Shown here: piece after piece, positions 1-5,819 of the stretch | How positions within the stretch are numbered: position 1 is the stretch's first letter | How the letters are laid out: the number at the start of each line of letters is the position of its first letter | Assembly (NCBI GenBank): GCA_041485125.1 | Contig: JBGPIT010000321.1 | Location: 1 to 5,819, forward strand | DNA: 5,819 bases | Source of the DNA: JBGPIT01 sp041485125 | Lineage (GTDB): Bacteria; Desulfobacterota; Binatia; UTPRO1 | Direction of reading: 5' to 3' | Notes under the pieces: model-generated | Database searches by the model: none | Told to the model about the DNA's origin: nothing | The model's input: only the letters and a program-made list of their open reading frames with translations | Position numbers and translations under genes: made by a program

Positions 1-926
1 CCGGGGTGGTCGGCGTCGGCCACCTCGGCCGCTTCCACGCCGAGAAGTACGCGGCGCTCGACGGCGTGACGTTGGTGGGCATCGCCGACCTCGACGCGGC
101 GCGCGCCGCCGAGGTCGCGGCCGCGCTCGGCACACGCGTCTTCGCCGAGCATCGCGCCCTCGCCGCCGCGGTCGACTGCGCGAGCGTCGCCGTGCCGACG
201 CGCGACCACGCCGCGGTGACGACCGATCTGCTCGCGGCCGGCGTCGACGTGCTGGTCGAAAAGCCGCTCGCCTCGACCGCGGCCGAGGGTGCGGCGATGG
301 TGCGCGCGGCGGAGTCCGCCGGGCGCATCCTCCAGGTCGGTCACCTCGAGCGCTTCAATCCCGCGCTGCGCGCCGCCGCCGCCGTGATCACCGAGCCGCG
401 CTTCCTCGAGTGCCATCGCCTGGCGCCCTTCGTCGAGCGCGGCACCGACGTCGACGTCATCCGCGACTTGATGATCCACGACCTCGACGTGATCCAGAGC
501 TTCGTCGGCGCGGAGGTCGCGTCGGTCGAGAGCGTCGGCGTGCCGGTCCTGACGGCGATGGTCGACATCGCGAATGCGCGCCTGCGCTTCGCGAACGGCT
601 GCATCGCGAACGTCACCGCCAGCCGGGTGTCGGTGAAGAAGGAGCGCAAGCTCCGCATCTTCCAGCCCGAGGCGTACGTGGCGATCGATTACGACCAGCG
701 CATGGTGCGGATCTTCCGCCGCCTGCCGCCGGCGGTGCCGGGTGGCTTGCCCGAGATCACCGTCGTCGAGCACGACGCCGGGCAGGGGGATCCGCTGCGC
801 GACGAGATCGCCGCGTTCATCGCGGCGGTGCGAACGCGGTCGGCGCCGCTCGTCGGCGGCCGCGAGGGCCTGCGCGCGCTCGAGCTCGCCGAGCGCATCG
901 TGGCGAGCCTGGAGCCGGTGAGCTGA
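1..926 (+). CDS. Gfo/Idh/MocA-family NAD(P)-dependent oxidoreductase, 5'-truncated
   Basis: Predicted cytoplasmic NAD(P)-dependent sugar (probably nucleotide-sugar) dehydrogenase. The reading frame enters from the left edge. The first visible residues, G-V-V-G-V-G-H-L-G, are the end of the first Rossmann strand and its glycine loop, so the start and only a few residues are missing. The GTG at 6-8 lies inside this motif and is unlikely to be the true start. Counting from that GTG there are 306 residues, close to full family length. The family lysine motif EKPLA is at about 85-89, followed by GHLERFNPAL (about 112-121). The IHDLD segment with a likely catalytic histidine is at about 157-161, in the C-terminal dimerisation/substrate domain. 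It sits directly before lpxB. Genes of this family near lpxA/lpxB include GnnA, which oxidises UDP-GlcNAc at C3 for amide-linked lipid A. That assignment is inference, since no GnnB aminotransferase is visible. The family call is firm; the substrate is open. Confidence 0.9.
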   Translation, partial: GVVGVGHLGRFHAEKYAALDGVTLVGIADLDAARAAEVAAALGTRVFAEHRALAAAVDCASVAVPTRDHAAVTTDLLAAGVDVLVEKPLASTAAEGAAMVRAAESAGRILQVGHLERFNPALRAAAAVITEPRFLECHRLAPFVERGTDVDVIRDLMIHDLDVIQSFVGAEVASVESVGVPVLTAMVDIANARLRFANGCIANVTASRVSVKKERKLRIFQPEAYVAIDYDQRMVRIFRRLPPAVPGGLPEITVVEHDAGQGDPLRDEIAAFIAAVRTRSAPLVGGREGLRALELAERIVASLEPVS

Positions 927-982
927 CGCATGCCGGTCGGAGTCAGCGGCGCGGCGGCGCGGTGGCCGCGGCGCGCGTCGCG

Positions 983-2173
983 ATGAGCGCGGCGCGCCCT
1001 TCGCTGCCGCGCCGGCGCGTCCTGCTCGTCGCGGGCGAGGCGTCGGGCGATCACCACGGCGCCGATCTCGTGCGCGCGCTCCGCGCCCGCGTCCCGGGGG
1101 TCGAGGTCCGCGGCATCGGCGGCGCCCGCCTGCGCGACGCCGGCATGGAGACGGTCGTCGACACCACGACGATCTCGACCATGGGGTTCCTCGAGCTCGG
1201 CGAGCGGCTCGGCGCCGTGCTGCGCGCGTATCGCACCATGCGCCGGCTGATCCGCGGCGAGCGGCCCGACCTGCTCGTCCTGATCGACTTCCCCGAGTTC
1301 AACCTGGCGCTCGCGAGCGTGGCGCAGCGGAGCGGCGTGCCGGTGCTCTACTACATCAGCCCGCAAGTGTGGGCGTGGCGGCGCGGCCGGGTGCGGAAGA
1401 TCGCGCGCCGGGTCGACCGGCTCGCGGTGGTGTTCCCGTTCGAGGTGCCGCTCTACGCGGGCACGTCGGCGCGCGCCGAGTTCGTCGGCCATCCGCTGCT
1501 CGACCGGGTGCGGGCGAGCCGAGCCCGGGCCGACACCATCGCACGCCACGGCCTCGAGCCCGGGAAGCGCATCGTCGCGCTCCTCCCGGGAAGCCGGGCC
1601 AAGGAGATGCAGTTCATTCTTCCGCCGCTGGCCGACGCCGCCGGACGTCTGGTCGCGCGCGGCGATTGCCAGTGCGTCCTCGCCCTCGCCGACACGTTGA
1701 GCGAGAGCGACATCGCCGCTACCATGCAGGGTCGGCCGTTGCCGGCGAAAGTGATCTCTGGAGACACCTACGAAATCGTGCATGCCAGCGACGTCGTCGT
1801 GGTCGCGTCGGGAACGGCGACGCTCGAGACGACGCTGCTCGAGCGCCCGATGGTGATCGTCTATCGGGTCGCGCCGCTGACCTTCGCGCTCGCGCGCCTC
1901 CTGGTACGGGTGCCGTTCATCGGCATGCCGAACCTCGTTGCCGGGCGGCAGGTCGTGCCCGAGCTGTTGCAGAACGACGTCAACGGCGCGCGCATCGCCG
2001 CCGAGGCGGCGCGCTTTCTCGACGATCCGGCGCTGCACGCGTCGACGGTCGCGGCGCTCGCGGCGCTACGCGCGCGTCTCGGCGGCGGCGGCGCGGCGGA
2101 CAAGGCCGCGGCGATCGCGGCCGAGATGCTCGGCGTGACGGGAGGAGGGGCGGATGCGGAGGCGACGGCGTGA
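983..2173 (+). CDS. lpxB: Lipid-A-disaccharide synthase LpxB
   Basis: LpxB is a GT19 glycosyltransferase. It joins UDP-2,3-diacylglucosamine and lipid X to give the tetra-acylated lipid A disaccharide 1-phosphate at the inner face of the cytoplasmic membrane. The 396 residues match the usual length (E. coli 382). Family motifs appear in order: AGEASGD (17-23), DFPEFN (102-107), ISPQVWAW (125-132), VGHPLLD (168-174), LLPGSR (200-205), ASGTATLE (275-282) and GMPNLVAGRQVVPELLQ (314-330). I chose the ATG at 983 because it places the GEASGD motif at the normal distance from the N-terminus. An in-frame GTG at 962 would add seven residues. Neither start has a clear Shine-Dalgarno. The gene lies 56 nt after the oxidoreductase stop, and its 3' end is overlapped by the preferred msbA start. 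The C-terminal tail (about 368-396) is Gly/Ala-rich and probably not functional. Confidence 0.97.
   Translation: MSAARPSLPRRRVLLVAGEASGDHHGADLVRALRARVPGVEVRGIGGARLRDAGMETVVDTTTISTMGFLELGERLGAVLRAYRTMRRLIRGERPDLLVLIDFPEFNLALASVAQRSGVPVLYYISPQVWAWRRGRVRKIARRVDRLAVVFPFEVPLYAGTSARAEFVGHPLLDRVRASRARADTIARHGLEPGKRIVALLPGSRAKEMQFILPPLADAAGRLVARGDCQCVLALADTLSESDIAATMQGRPLPAKVISGDTYEIVHASDVVVVASGTATLETTLLERPMVIVYRVAPLTFALARLLVRVPFIGMPNLVAGRQVVPELLQNDVNGARIAAEAARFLDDPALHASTVAALAALRARLGGGGAADKAAAIAAEMLGVTGGGADAEATA
2141..2148 (+). promoter_or_regulatory. Strong Shine-Dalgarno for msbA, inside lpxB
   Basis: GGAGGAGG at 2141-2148 lies within the last codons of lpxB. Its first GGAGG ends 8 nt before the ATG at 2154, an ideal spacing. 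It is the clearest ribosome binding site in the window. It decides the msbA start in favour of 2154, because the next ATG (2178) is preceded by GGAGG (2158-2162) only at a long 15-nt spacing. The same bases also encode a Gly-rich piece of LpxB, so chance codon use cannot be fully excluded. Confidence 0.6.
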
Positions 2174-3983
2174 AGCCATGAGCAAGCGCAGCGCAGGCGA
2201 GCCGATCGATCGCGGCGCCGGCGTCACCTACGTCCGGCTGCTGCGCTACCTGCGGCCGTACATCTGGCCGTGGTTCGTCGCCGCGGTGGTGTCGATGCTG
2301 CTCTTCAGCGCCTCGACGGGCGTCCTGCCGCTCCTCGTCGAGCGCGTCTTCGACGACATCTTCGGGTCGAAGAACGTCTTCGCCCTCAAGATCCTGCCGG
2401 TGGTGATCGTCCTCATCTTCCTCTTCCGCGGCGCCACCAGCTTCGCGCAGAACTATCTGATGGACCTGGTCGGCCAGCGCATCATCTGCGACATGCGCGA
2501 CGAGCTGAACCAGCACATCCAGCGCCTCTCGCTCTCCTACTTCAACCGCACCCAGACCGGCGACGTGCTCTCGCGCGTCACCAACGACGTGAGCCTGGTG
2601 CGGACGGCGCTCACCGACGCGGTCGCGTCGATCATGCGCGACAGCACGTCGCTGCTCGCGCTCATCGTGGTCGCGTTCGTGAAGGACCCGACGCTGGCGG
2701 TGATCGCCTTCCTGGTCTTCCCGGCGTCTGTCCTGCCGGTCGTCAAGCTCTCGCAGCGCTTGCGGCGCTTCAGCAAGCGCGGCCAGCGCTCCCTCGGCAT
2801 CCTGACTGCGCTGCTGCAGGAGACCGTGCAGGGCAATCGCGTGGTGAAGGCGTTCGGCATGGAGCAGTACGAGCGCGAGCGCTTCGCGACCGAGAACCGC
2901 CGCCTCTACCGGCTCTACATGAAGGCGAGCATGATCAAGGCGGTCACCACGCCGGCGCTCGAGGTGCTCGCGGCCTTCGGCATCGGCGGCGTGGTCTGGT
3001 ACGGCGGCAAGAGCGTCATCGCCGGCGACCGCAGCCAGGGCGCCTTTCTCGCCTTCATCACCGCGATGTTCCTGCTCTACGAGCCGTTCAAGCGGCTCAC
3101 CAAGTCGAACGCGACGATCCAGCAGGGCGTCGCGGGGGCCGAGCGCGTGTTCGAGCTCCTCGACACCGCGGCCGAGGTCGTCGACCGGCCGGCGGCGCGG
3201 CCGCTCACCGCCATGCGCCGCGGCATCGTCTTCGAGCACGTCGGCTTCCGCTACGCCGCCGATCCGGTGCTGCGCGACATCAACCTGACCATCCGCGCGG
3301 GGGAGGTGGTGGCGCTCGTCGGCATGAGCGGCGGCGGCAAGAGCACGCTCGCCGACTTGATCCCGCGCTTCTACGACGTGACCGAGGGCCGCATCGCGAT
3401 CGACGGCGTCGACATCCGCGACTACACGCTGGCCTCGCTGCGGGCGCAGATCGCCCTCGTCACCCAGTTCACCTTCCTCTTCAACGACACCGTCAAGAAC
3501 AACATCGCCTACGGCGACGTCGGCAAGTCGATGGACGACGTCGTGAGCGCCGCCCAGGCGGCGAACGCGCACGAGTTCATCACCGCGCTGCCGCAGGGCT
3601 ACGACACACCGGTCGGCGAGCTCGGCGTGATGCTCTCGGGCGGCCAGCGCCAGCGCCTCGCGATCGCGCGCGCGCTCTTGAAGGATGCCCCGATCCTGAT
3701 CCTCGACGAGGCGACGTCGGCGCTCGACACCGAGTCGGAGCGCCTGGTGCAGCAGGCGATCGAGCGGCTGATGACGAACCGCACGTCGCTGGTGATCGCG
3801 CACCGGCTCTCGACGATCCGCCGGGCCGACCGCATCGTCGTCGTGGTGCGCGGTCAGATCGTCGAGCAGGGGACGCACGAGGAGCTGCTCGCGCTCGGTG
3901 CCGAGTACCGCAAGCTCTACGACCTCCAGTTCCAGGACGAGGAGCCGCGGCCGGCGCCCGATCCCGACCGCCTGCTGCATTGA
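2154..3983 (+). CDS. msbA: Lipid A export ABC transporter MsbA (fused permease/ATPase)
   Basis: Inner-membrane homodimeric ABC exporter that flips core-lipid A from the cytoplasmic to the periplasmic leaflet using ATP. The 609 residues compare with 582 in E. coli. The N-terminal half has about six hydrophobic segments (near 37-60, 78-95, 160-178, 180-198, 265-283 and 296-310). The ATPase half has a full motif set: Walker A GMSGGGKST (390-398, K396), Q-loop Gln438 followed by the MsbA-like stretch LFNDTVKNNIAYG, signature LSGGQ (494-498), Walker B ILILDE (514-519) with catalytic Glu519, D-loop SALD, and switch His550. The start at 2154 has the better Shine-Dalgarno and overlaps lpxB by 20 nt, giving an Arg-rich N-terminus (MRRRRREAM). 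The alternative ATG at 2178 lies 4 nt after the lpxB stop and would give 601 residues. A general lipid/drug ABC exporter is possible from the domain alone, but position between lpxB and an acyltransferase supports MsbA. Confidence 0.94.
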   Translation: MRRRRREAMSKRSAGEPIDRGAGVTYVRLLRYLRPYIWPWFVAAVVSMLLFSASTGVLPLLVERVFDDIFGSKNVFALKILPVVIVLIFLFRGATSFAQNYLMDLVGQRIICDMRDELNQHIQRLSLSYFNRTQTGDVLSRVTNDVSLVRTALTDAVASIMRDSTSLLALIVVAFVKDPTLAVIAFLVFPASVLPVVKLSQRLRRFSKRGQRSLGILTALLQETVQGNRVVKAFGMEQYERERFATENRRLYRLYMKASMIKAVTTPALEVLAAFGIGGVVWYGGKSVIAGDRSQGAFLAFITAMFLLYEPFKRLTKSNATIQQGVAGAERVFELLDTAAEVVDRPAARPLTAMRRGIVFEHVGFRYAADPVLRDINLTIRAGEVVALVGMSGGGKSTLADLIPRFYDVTEGRIAIDGVDIRDYTLASLRAQIALVTQFTFLFNDTVKNNIAYGDVGKSMDDVVSAAQAANAHEFITALPQGYDTPVGELGVMLSGGQRQRLAIARALLKDAPILILDEATSALDTESERLVQQAIERLMTNRTSLVIAHRLSTIRRADRIVVVVRGQIVEQGTHEELLALGAEYRKLYDLQFQDEEPRPAPDPDRLLH

Positions 3984-3985
3984 CG

Positions 3986-4738
3986 GTGAAGCCCGGCGGC
4001 GCCGACGCGCCGAGCGGCGCAGCGAGTGAAGAAGCGACAGCGACCGCCGCGACTGCGCCCGCGCCGCGGCGGCGCGGCGGGAACCGCGACTGGCTCGACC
4101 GCTTCGTGCCGTTCCTCGCCTGGCTCATCGCCGGCGTCCTTCTGCTCTTGAAGGTCACCACGCGGCGCCGGGTGATCGGCGGCGAGCGTCTGTTCGCGCA
4201 CTGGGTGCGCGGCGAGCAGGTGATCCTCGCCTTCTGGCACGAGCAGCTCGTGATGATGCCGTTTCCGTATCGCGGTCCGCGCGCCTGCATCATGGTGAGC
4301 CGCCATCGCGACGGCGAGCTGATCGCGCGCGCCGTCCAACCCTTCGGCGTCGTGACCGTGCGCGGGTCGAGCACGCGCGGCTGGTCGGGCGGTCTGAAGA
4401 ACATGCTGCGCGTCTTCCGCGCCGGCGCCGACCTCGCGTTCGCGACCGACGGCCCGCGCGGGCCACGCTACGTCGCGAAGTCGGGCGTGGTCCAGGTTGC
4501 GCGCGTGACCGGAGCGCCGATCTACCCGATCGCGGCGACGGCGCGCTGGTCGGCGCGCGTCGGCAGCTGGGACCGTCTGATCATCCCGTTTCCCGGCACG
4601 CGCATCGTCTACGCGGTGGGCGAGCCGCTGCGCGTGACGCGCGACGCGGGGCCGGCCGAGATCGAGTCGGCGCGCCTCGCCCTCGAGCGCGAGCTCACGC
4701 GTCTCACCAGCGAGACGCAGGTCGCGGTGACGGCGTGA
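3986..4738 (+). CDS. DUF374-family acyltransferase, probable lipid A secondary acyltransferase (LpxJ-like)
   Basis: Lysophospholipid-acyltransferase-like protein of the DUF374 family, 250 residues. Residues 1-33 form an Ala/Pro/Thr-rich, probably disordered lead. A hydrophobic anchor follows at about 40-57, then the catalytic region: AFWHEQL with the likely catalytic His85, SRHRDGELIA (105-114), RGSSTRGW (126-133) and TDGPRGPRY (154-162), then VVQVARVTGAPIYPIA (168-183). These blocks are diagnostic of DUF374. Members studied in Helicobacter and Campylobacter (LpxJ) add secondary acyl chains to lipid A, and placement between msbA and waaA fits such a job, but donor and acceptor here are inferred. 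The GTG at 3986 starts 2 nt after the msbA stop. A TTG at 3980 overlaps that stop as TTGA and would add two residues. No Shine-Dalgarno is evident, so translational coupling to msbA is likely. The frame stays open far upstream through msbA, which is a high-GC artefact. Confidence 0.88.
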   Translation: MKPGGADAPSGAASEEATATAATAPAPRRRGGNRDWLDRFVPFLAWLIAGVLLLLKVTTRRRVIGGERLFAHWVRGEQVILAFWHEQLVMMPFPYRGPRACIMVSRHRDGELIARAVQPFGVVTVRGSSTRGWSGGLKNMLRVFRAGADLAFATDGPRGPRYVAKSGVVQVARVTGAPIYPIAATARWSARVGSWDRLIIPFPGTRIVYAVGEPLRVTRDAGPAEIESARLALERELTRLTSETQVAVTA

Positions 4739-4739
4739 A

Positions 4740-4768
4740 TTGCAACGTGGAACGCGGCTTCCTATAAC
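4740..4768 (+). promoter_or_regulatory. Sigma70-type promoter candidate upstream of the secreted-protein gene
   Basis: TTGCAA at 4740-4745 (four of six to the -35 consensus) and TATAAC at 4763-4768 (five of six to the -10 consensus) are separated by exactly 17 bp. They lie in the short, relatively AT-rich gap between the acyltransferase stop and the next start, in an otherwise very GC-rich window where such hexamers are rare. A start of transcription about 7 nt past the -10 falls at about 4774-4777, essentially on the ATG at 4777. AACGCG occurs at 4751-4756 and again at 4766-4771, straddling the -10, but this is too short to call an operator. Confidence 0.5.
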
Positions 4769-4776
4769 GCGTGACC

Positions 4777-5295
4777 ATGCGACCAATGCGATCGGCGGTG
4801 ACGATGGTGGTGGCGGCCGCGCTGGTGTGGCTCGGTGCGCCGGCGTATGCGGCCGAGAGCGCGCCCGCCGGGAACGCCCCGGCTGCCAAGCCGAGCCCGG
4901 CGAAGAGCGCCAAGACCGCCAAGGGTAAGAGCGCGACGAAGGCCGCGCCGGTCAAAGAGACCGTCGAGGGTCCGCAGGTGCGCGACTTCCGTGGCTTCTG
5001 CGATATCTGGATGCAGAAGCTGCGCGACCGCGAGACCTACAACACCGCCCACATCAAATGGGAAACCCACGAGGGGCTCGTCTCCGGCGAGCACGTCGGC
5101 TACGGCGCCGAGAGCGCGTGCAGCGCGCGTGAGGATCCCGGCAAGGATCCGATCGGCAAGCTCACCTACCGCGAGATGCGCTACCGCCGCGTGGGCGCGA
5201 ACGAGACCGCCGCGCTCGCCGCGCCCGGCACGATCATCGAGCAGAGCGACGTCACCGAGATCTTCCGGTACGCGAAGGGCCGCTGGCAATACTGA
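4777..5295 (+). CDS. Secreted/periplasmic protein of unknown function with Ala/Lys/Pro-rich linker
   Basis: I do not recognise this 172-residue protein. The N-terminus is a clear Sec signal peptide: basic start (MRPMRS), hydrophobic core VTMVVAAALVWLG, and an A-Y-A signal peptidase I site ending at about 25. No lipobox cysteine is present. Residues 26-62 are rich in Ala, Lys and Pro (histone H1- or TonB-linker-like), suggesting a flexible basic tether. Residues 66-172 look like a compact domain with conserved-looking aromatics (FRGFCDIWMQKL, IKWETHEG, VGYG, KLTYREMRYRRVG) and a C-terminal EIFRYAKGRWQY. It has only two cysteines, Cys75 and Cys115, which could form a disulfide. The ATG at 4777 is preferred; GTG 4771 and ATG 4786 are in-frame alternatives, none with a Shine-Dalgarno. 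A promoter candidate sits immediately upstream. It separates the acyltransferase from waaA, so an envelope role is plausible, but its function is unknown. Confidence 0.85.
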   Translation: MRPMRSAVTMVVAAALVWLGAPAYAAESAPAGNAPAAKPSPAKSAKTAKGKSATKAAPVKETVEGPQVRDFRGFCDIWMQKLRDRETYNTAHIKWETHEGLVSGEHVGYGAESACSAREDPGKDPIGKLTYREMRYRRVGANETAALAAPGTIIEQSDVTEIFRYAKGRWQY

Positions 5296-5360
5296 GCGTC
5301 ACCTCGCGGACCGAGGCGGGCGGCACGTCGGCGCCGGCGCTCCGGACCTACAACGCGCTG

Positions 5361-5819
5361 GTGATCGCGCTCGGGATCGTCGCGCTGCCGGTCGCTTGTG
5401 TGCTCCTCGCGCTGCGACGCGACTGGCGGGTCGGCCTCGGCGAGCGGCTCGGGCGCGTGCCGGCGCCGGGCAGTGGACGGCCGGCGATCTGGATTCACGG
5501 CGCCTCGGTCGGTGAGATCTCCGCGATGGCGCCGATCGCACGCGCGCTCCGCGCCGAGTACCCCGACCACCGTATCGTCGTCTCGACATTGACGCCGGGC
5601 GGTCGGGCGGCGGCCGCGACGCGCCTTCCCGAGGCCGACGCGCGCATTCTCTTCCCGCTCGATCTGCCGTGGACGACTGCGCGCGCGATCGACGCGATCG
5701 ACCCGCGGCTCGTCCTCTTCACCGAGACCGAGCTGTGGCCGAACTTCCTCGCCGCGCTCGGCGCGCGCGGCATCCCGGCGATCATGGTGAGCGGCCGCAT
5801 GTCGGCACCAGCCTTCGCG
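5361..5819 (+). CDS. waaA: 3-deoxy-D-manno-octulosonic acid (Kdo) transferase WaaA/KdtA, 3'-truncated
   Basis: GT30 enzyme that transfers Kdo from CMP-Kdo to the lipid A precursor at the inner membrane; some homologues add one residue, others two or more. The frame is open to the right edge, so only the N-terminal domain is visible (153 residues from this start; full proteins are about 420). Counting from GTG 5361, an N-terminal hydrophobic anchor occupies about 2-18, then LGERLGRVP (26-34). IHGASVGE (45-52) carries the expected catalytic Glu52, followed by STLTPGGR (75-82), LFPLDLPW (97-104), TETELWPNF (121-129) and VSGRMSA (143-149). GTG 5361 is the first ATG/GTG/TTG in this frame after an in-frame stop at 5130, but homologous sequence (RTYNAL, encoded from 5343) continues upstream. 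The true start may therefore be a CTG at 5292 overlapping the previous stop. Family assignment is secure; the start is not. Confidence 0.92.
   Translation, partial: MIALGIVALPVACVLLALRRDWRVGLGERLGRVPAPGSGRPAIWIHGASVGEISAMAPIARALRAEYPDHRIVVSTLTPGGRAAAATRLPEADARILFPLDLPWTTARAIDAIDPRLVLFTETELWPNFLAALGARGIPAIMVSGRMSAPAFA

Noticed and set aside
410..982. Upstream continuation of the lpxB frame over the oxidoreductase gene.
   Set aside because: It is Arg-rich shadow sequence. LpxB homology begins at the residues following ATG 983.
689..2038. A 449-codon minus-strand frame opposite lpxB.
   Set aside because: Low-complexity Arg/Ala/His-rich composition, fully antisense to lpxB, with no recognisable motif.
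1980..3980. A 666-codon open frame on the minus strand, antisense to msbA and the end of lpxB.
   Set aside because: The translation is dominated by Arg, Asp, Glu, Ala, Val and His with no domain or hydrophobic pattern. It mirrors the GC-rich third positions of the well-supported msbA gene, as expected for a high-GC shadow frame.
2270..3985. Upstream continuation of the DUF374 frame through msbA, suggesting an 822-residue protein.
   Set aside because: The added segment is Arg/Ala/Gly-rich nonsense overlapping msbA in another frame. The acyltransferase domain begins only after the msbA stop.
4751..4771. AACGCG direct repeats straddling the -10 hexamer as a possible operator.
   Set aside because: Six-base matches of CG-rich words are common in this sequence, and no dyad or longer symmetry supports a binding site.
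5132..5160. Short imperfect tandem repeat: GGATCC plus CGGCAAG occurs twice, encoding DPGK-DPIGK.
   Set aside because: Only about 13-16 nt per unit and two copies inside a coding region; most likely local codon coincidence or a small duplication.
4835..5515. A 226-codon plus-strand frame overlapping the secreted-protein gene and the start of waaA.
   Set aside because: Arg/Pro/Ala-rich composition without motifs, and it conflicts with two better-supported genes in other frames.

Overview
This is a high-GC (roughly 70% by eye) bacterial window in which every supported gene lies on the + strand. It is part of a lipid A / LPS-core assembly cluster, so the organism is a diderm Gram-negative that makes lipid A. 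The order oxidoreductase - lpxB - msbA - DUF374 acyltransferase - waaA resembles clusters of deltaproteobacterial-grade lineages (Desulfobacterota, Myxococcota, Binatota-like). The phylum is an inference from gene order and composition; no rRNA or other marker is present.

Layout. Positions 1-926 hold the 3' part of a Gfo/Idh/MocA-family NAD(P)-dependent oxidoreductase whose start lies before the window. Positions 983-2173 hold lpxB (lipid-A-disaccharide synthase). Positions 2154-3983 hold msbA (lipid A flippase ABC transporter), with its best-supported start inside the end of lpxB. Positions 3986-4738 hold a DUF374-family acyltransferase, probably a lipid A secondary (late) acyltransferase of the LpxJ type. 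A promoter-like TTGCAA-17 bp-TATAAC lies at 4740-4768, in the only AT-richer gap. Positions 4777-5295 hold a small secreted protein of unknown function. From about 5292 or 5361 to the right edge is the N-terminal third of waaA/kdtA (Kdo transferase), cut by the window.

How the genes fit together. LpxB condenses two acylated glucosamine units on the cytoplasmic face. WaaA adds Kdo. The DUF374 enzyme probably adds secondary acyl chains. MsbA flips the product across the inner membrane. The oxidoreductase could be GnnA-like, making the 3-keto precursor of UDP-GlcNAc3N, but nothing in the visible sequence proves that substrate. Junctions are tight (20-nt overlap, 2-nt gap, abutting or overlapping stop/start), no terminator is visible, and no gap exceeds about 60 bases, so one operon with an internal promoter is likely.

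Points for a second look: the unrecognised secreted protein placed between the acyltransferase and waaA, with its own apparently near-leaderless promoter; waaA having no ATG/GTG/TTG upstream of its conserved N-terminal segment (possible CTG start in a cTGA overlap); the SD-supported msbA start that lengthens the protein by eight residues; and the possible GnnA role of the first gene. I see no mobile element, CRISPR array or RNA gene. Apart from the secreted protein, this is a recognisable lipid A operon rather than a new system.
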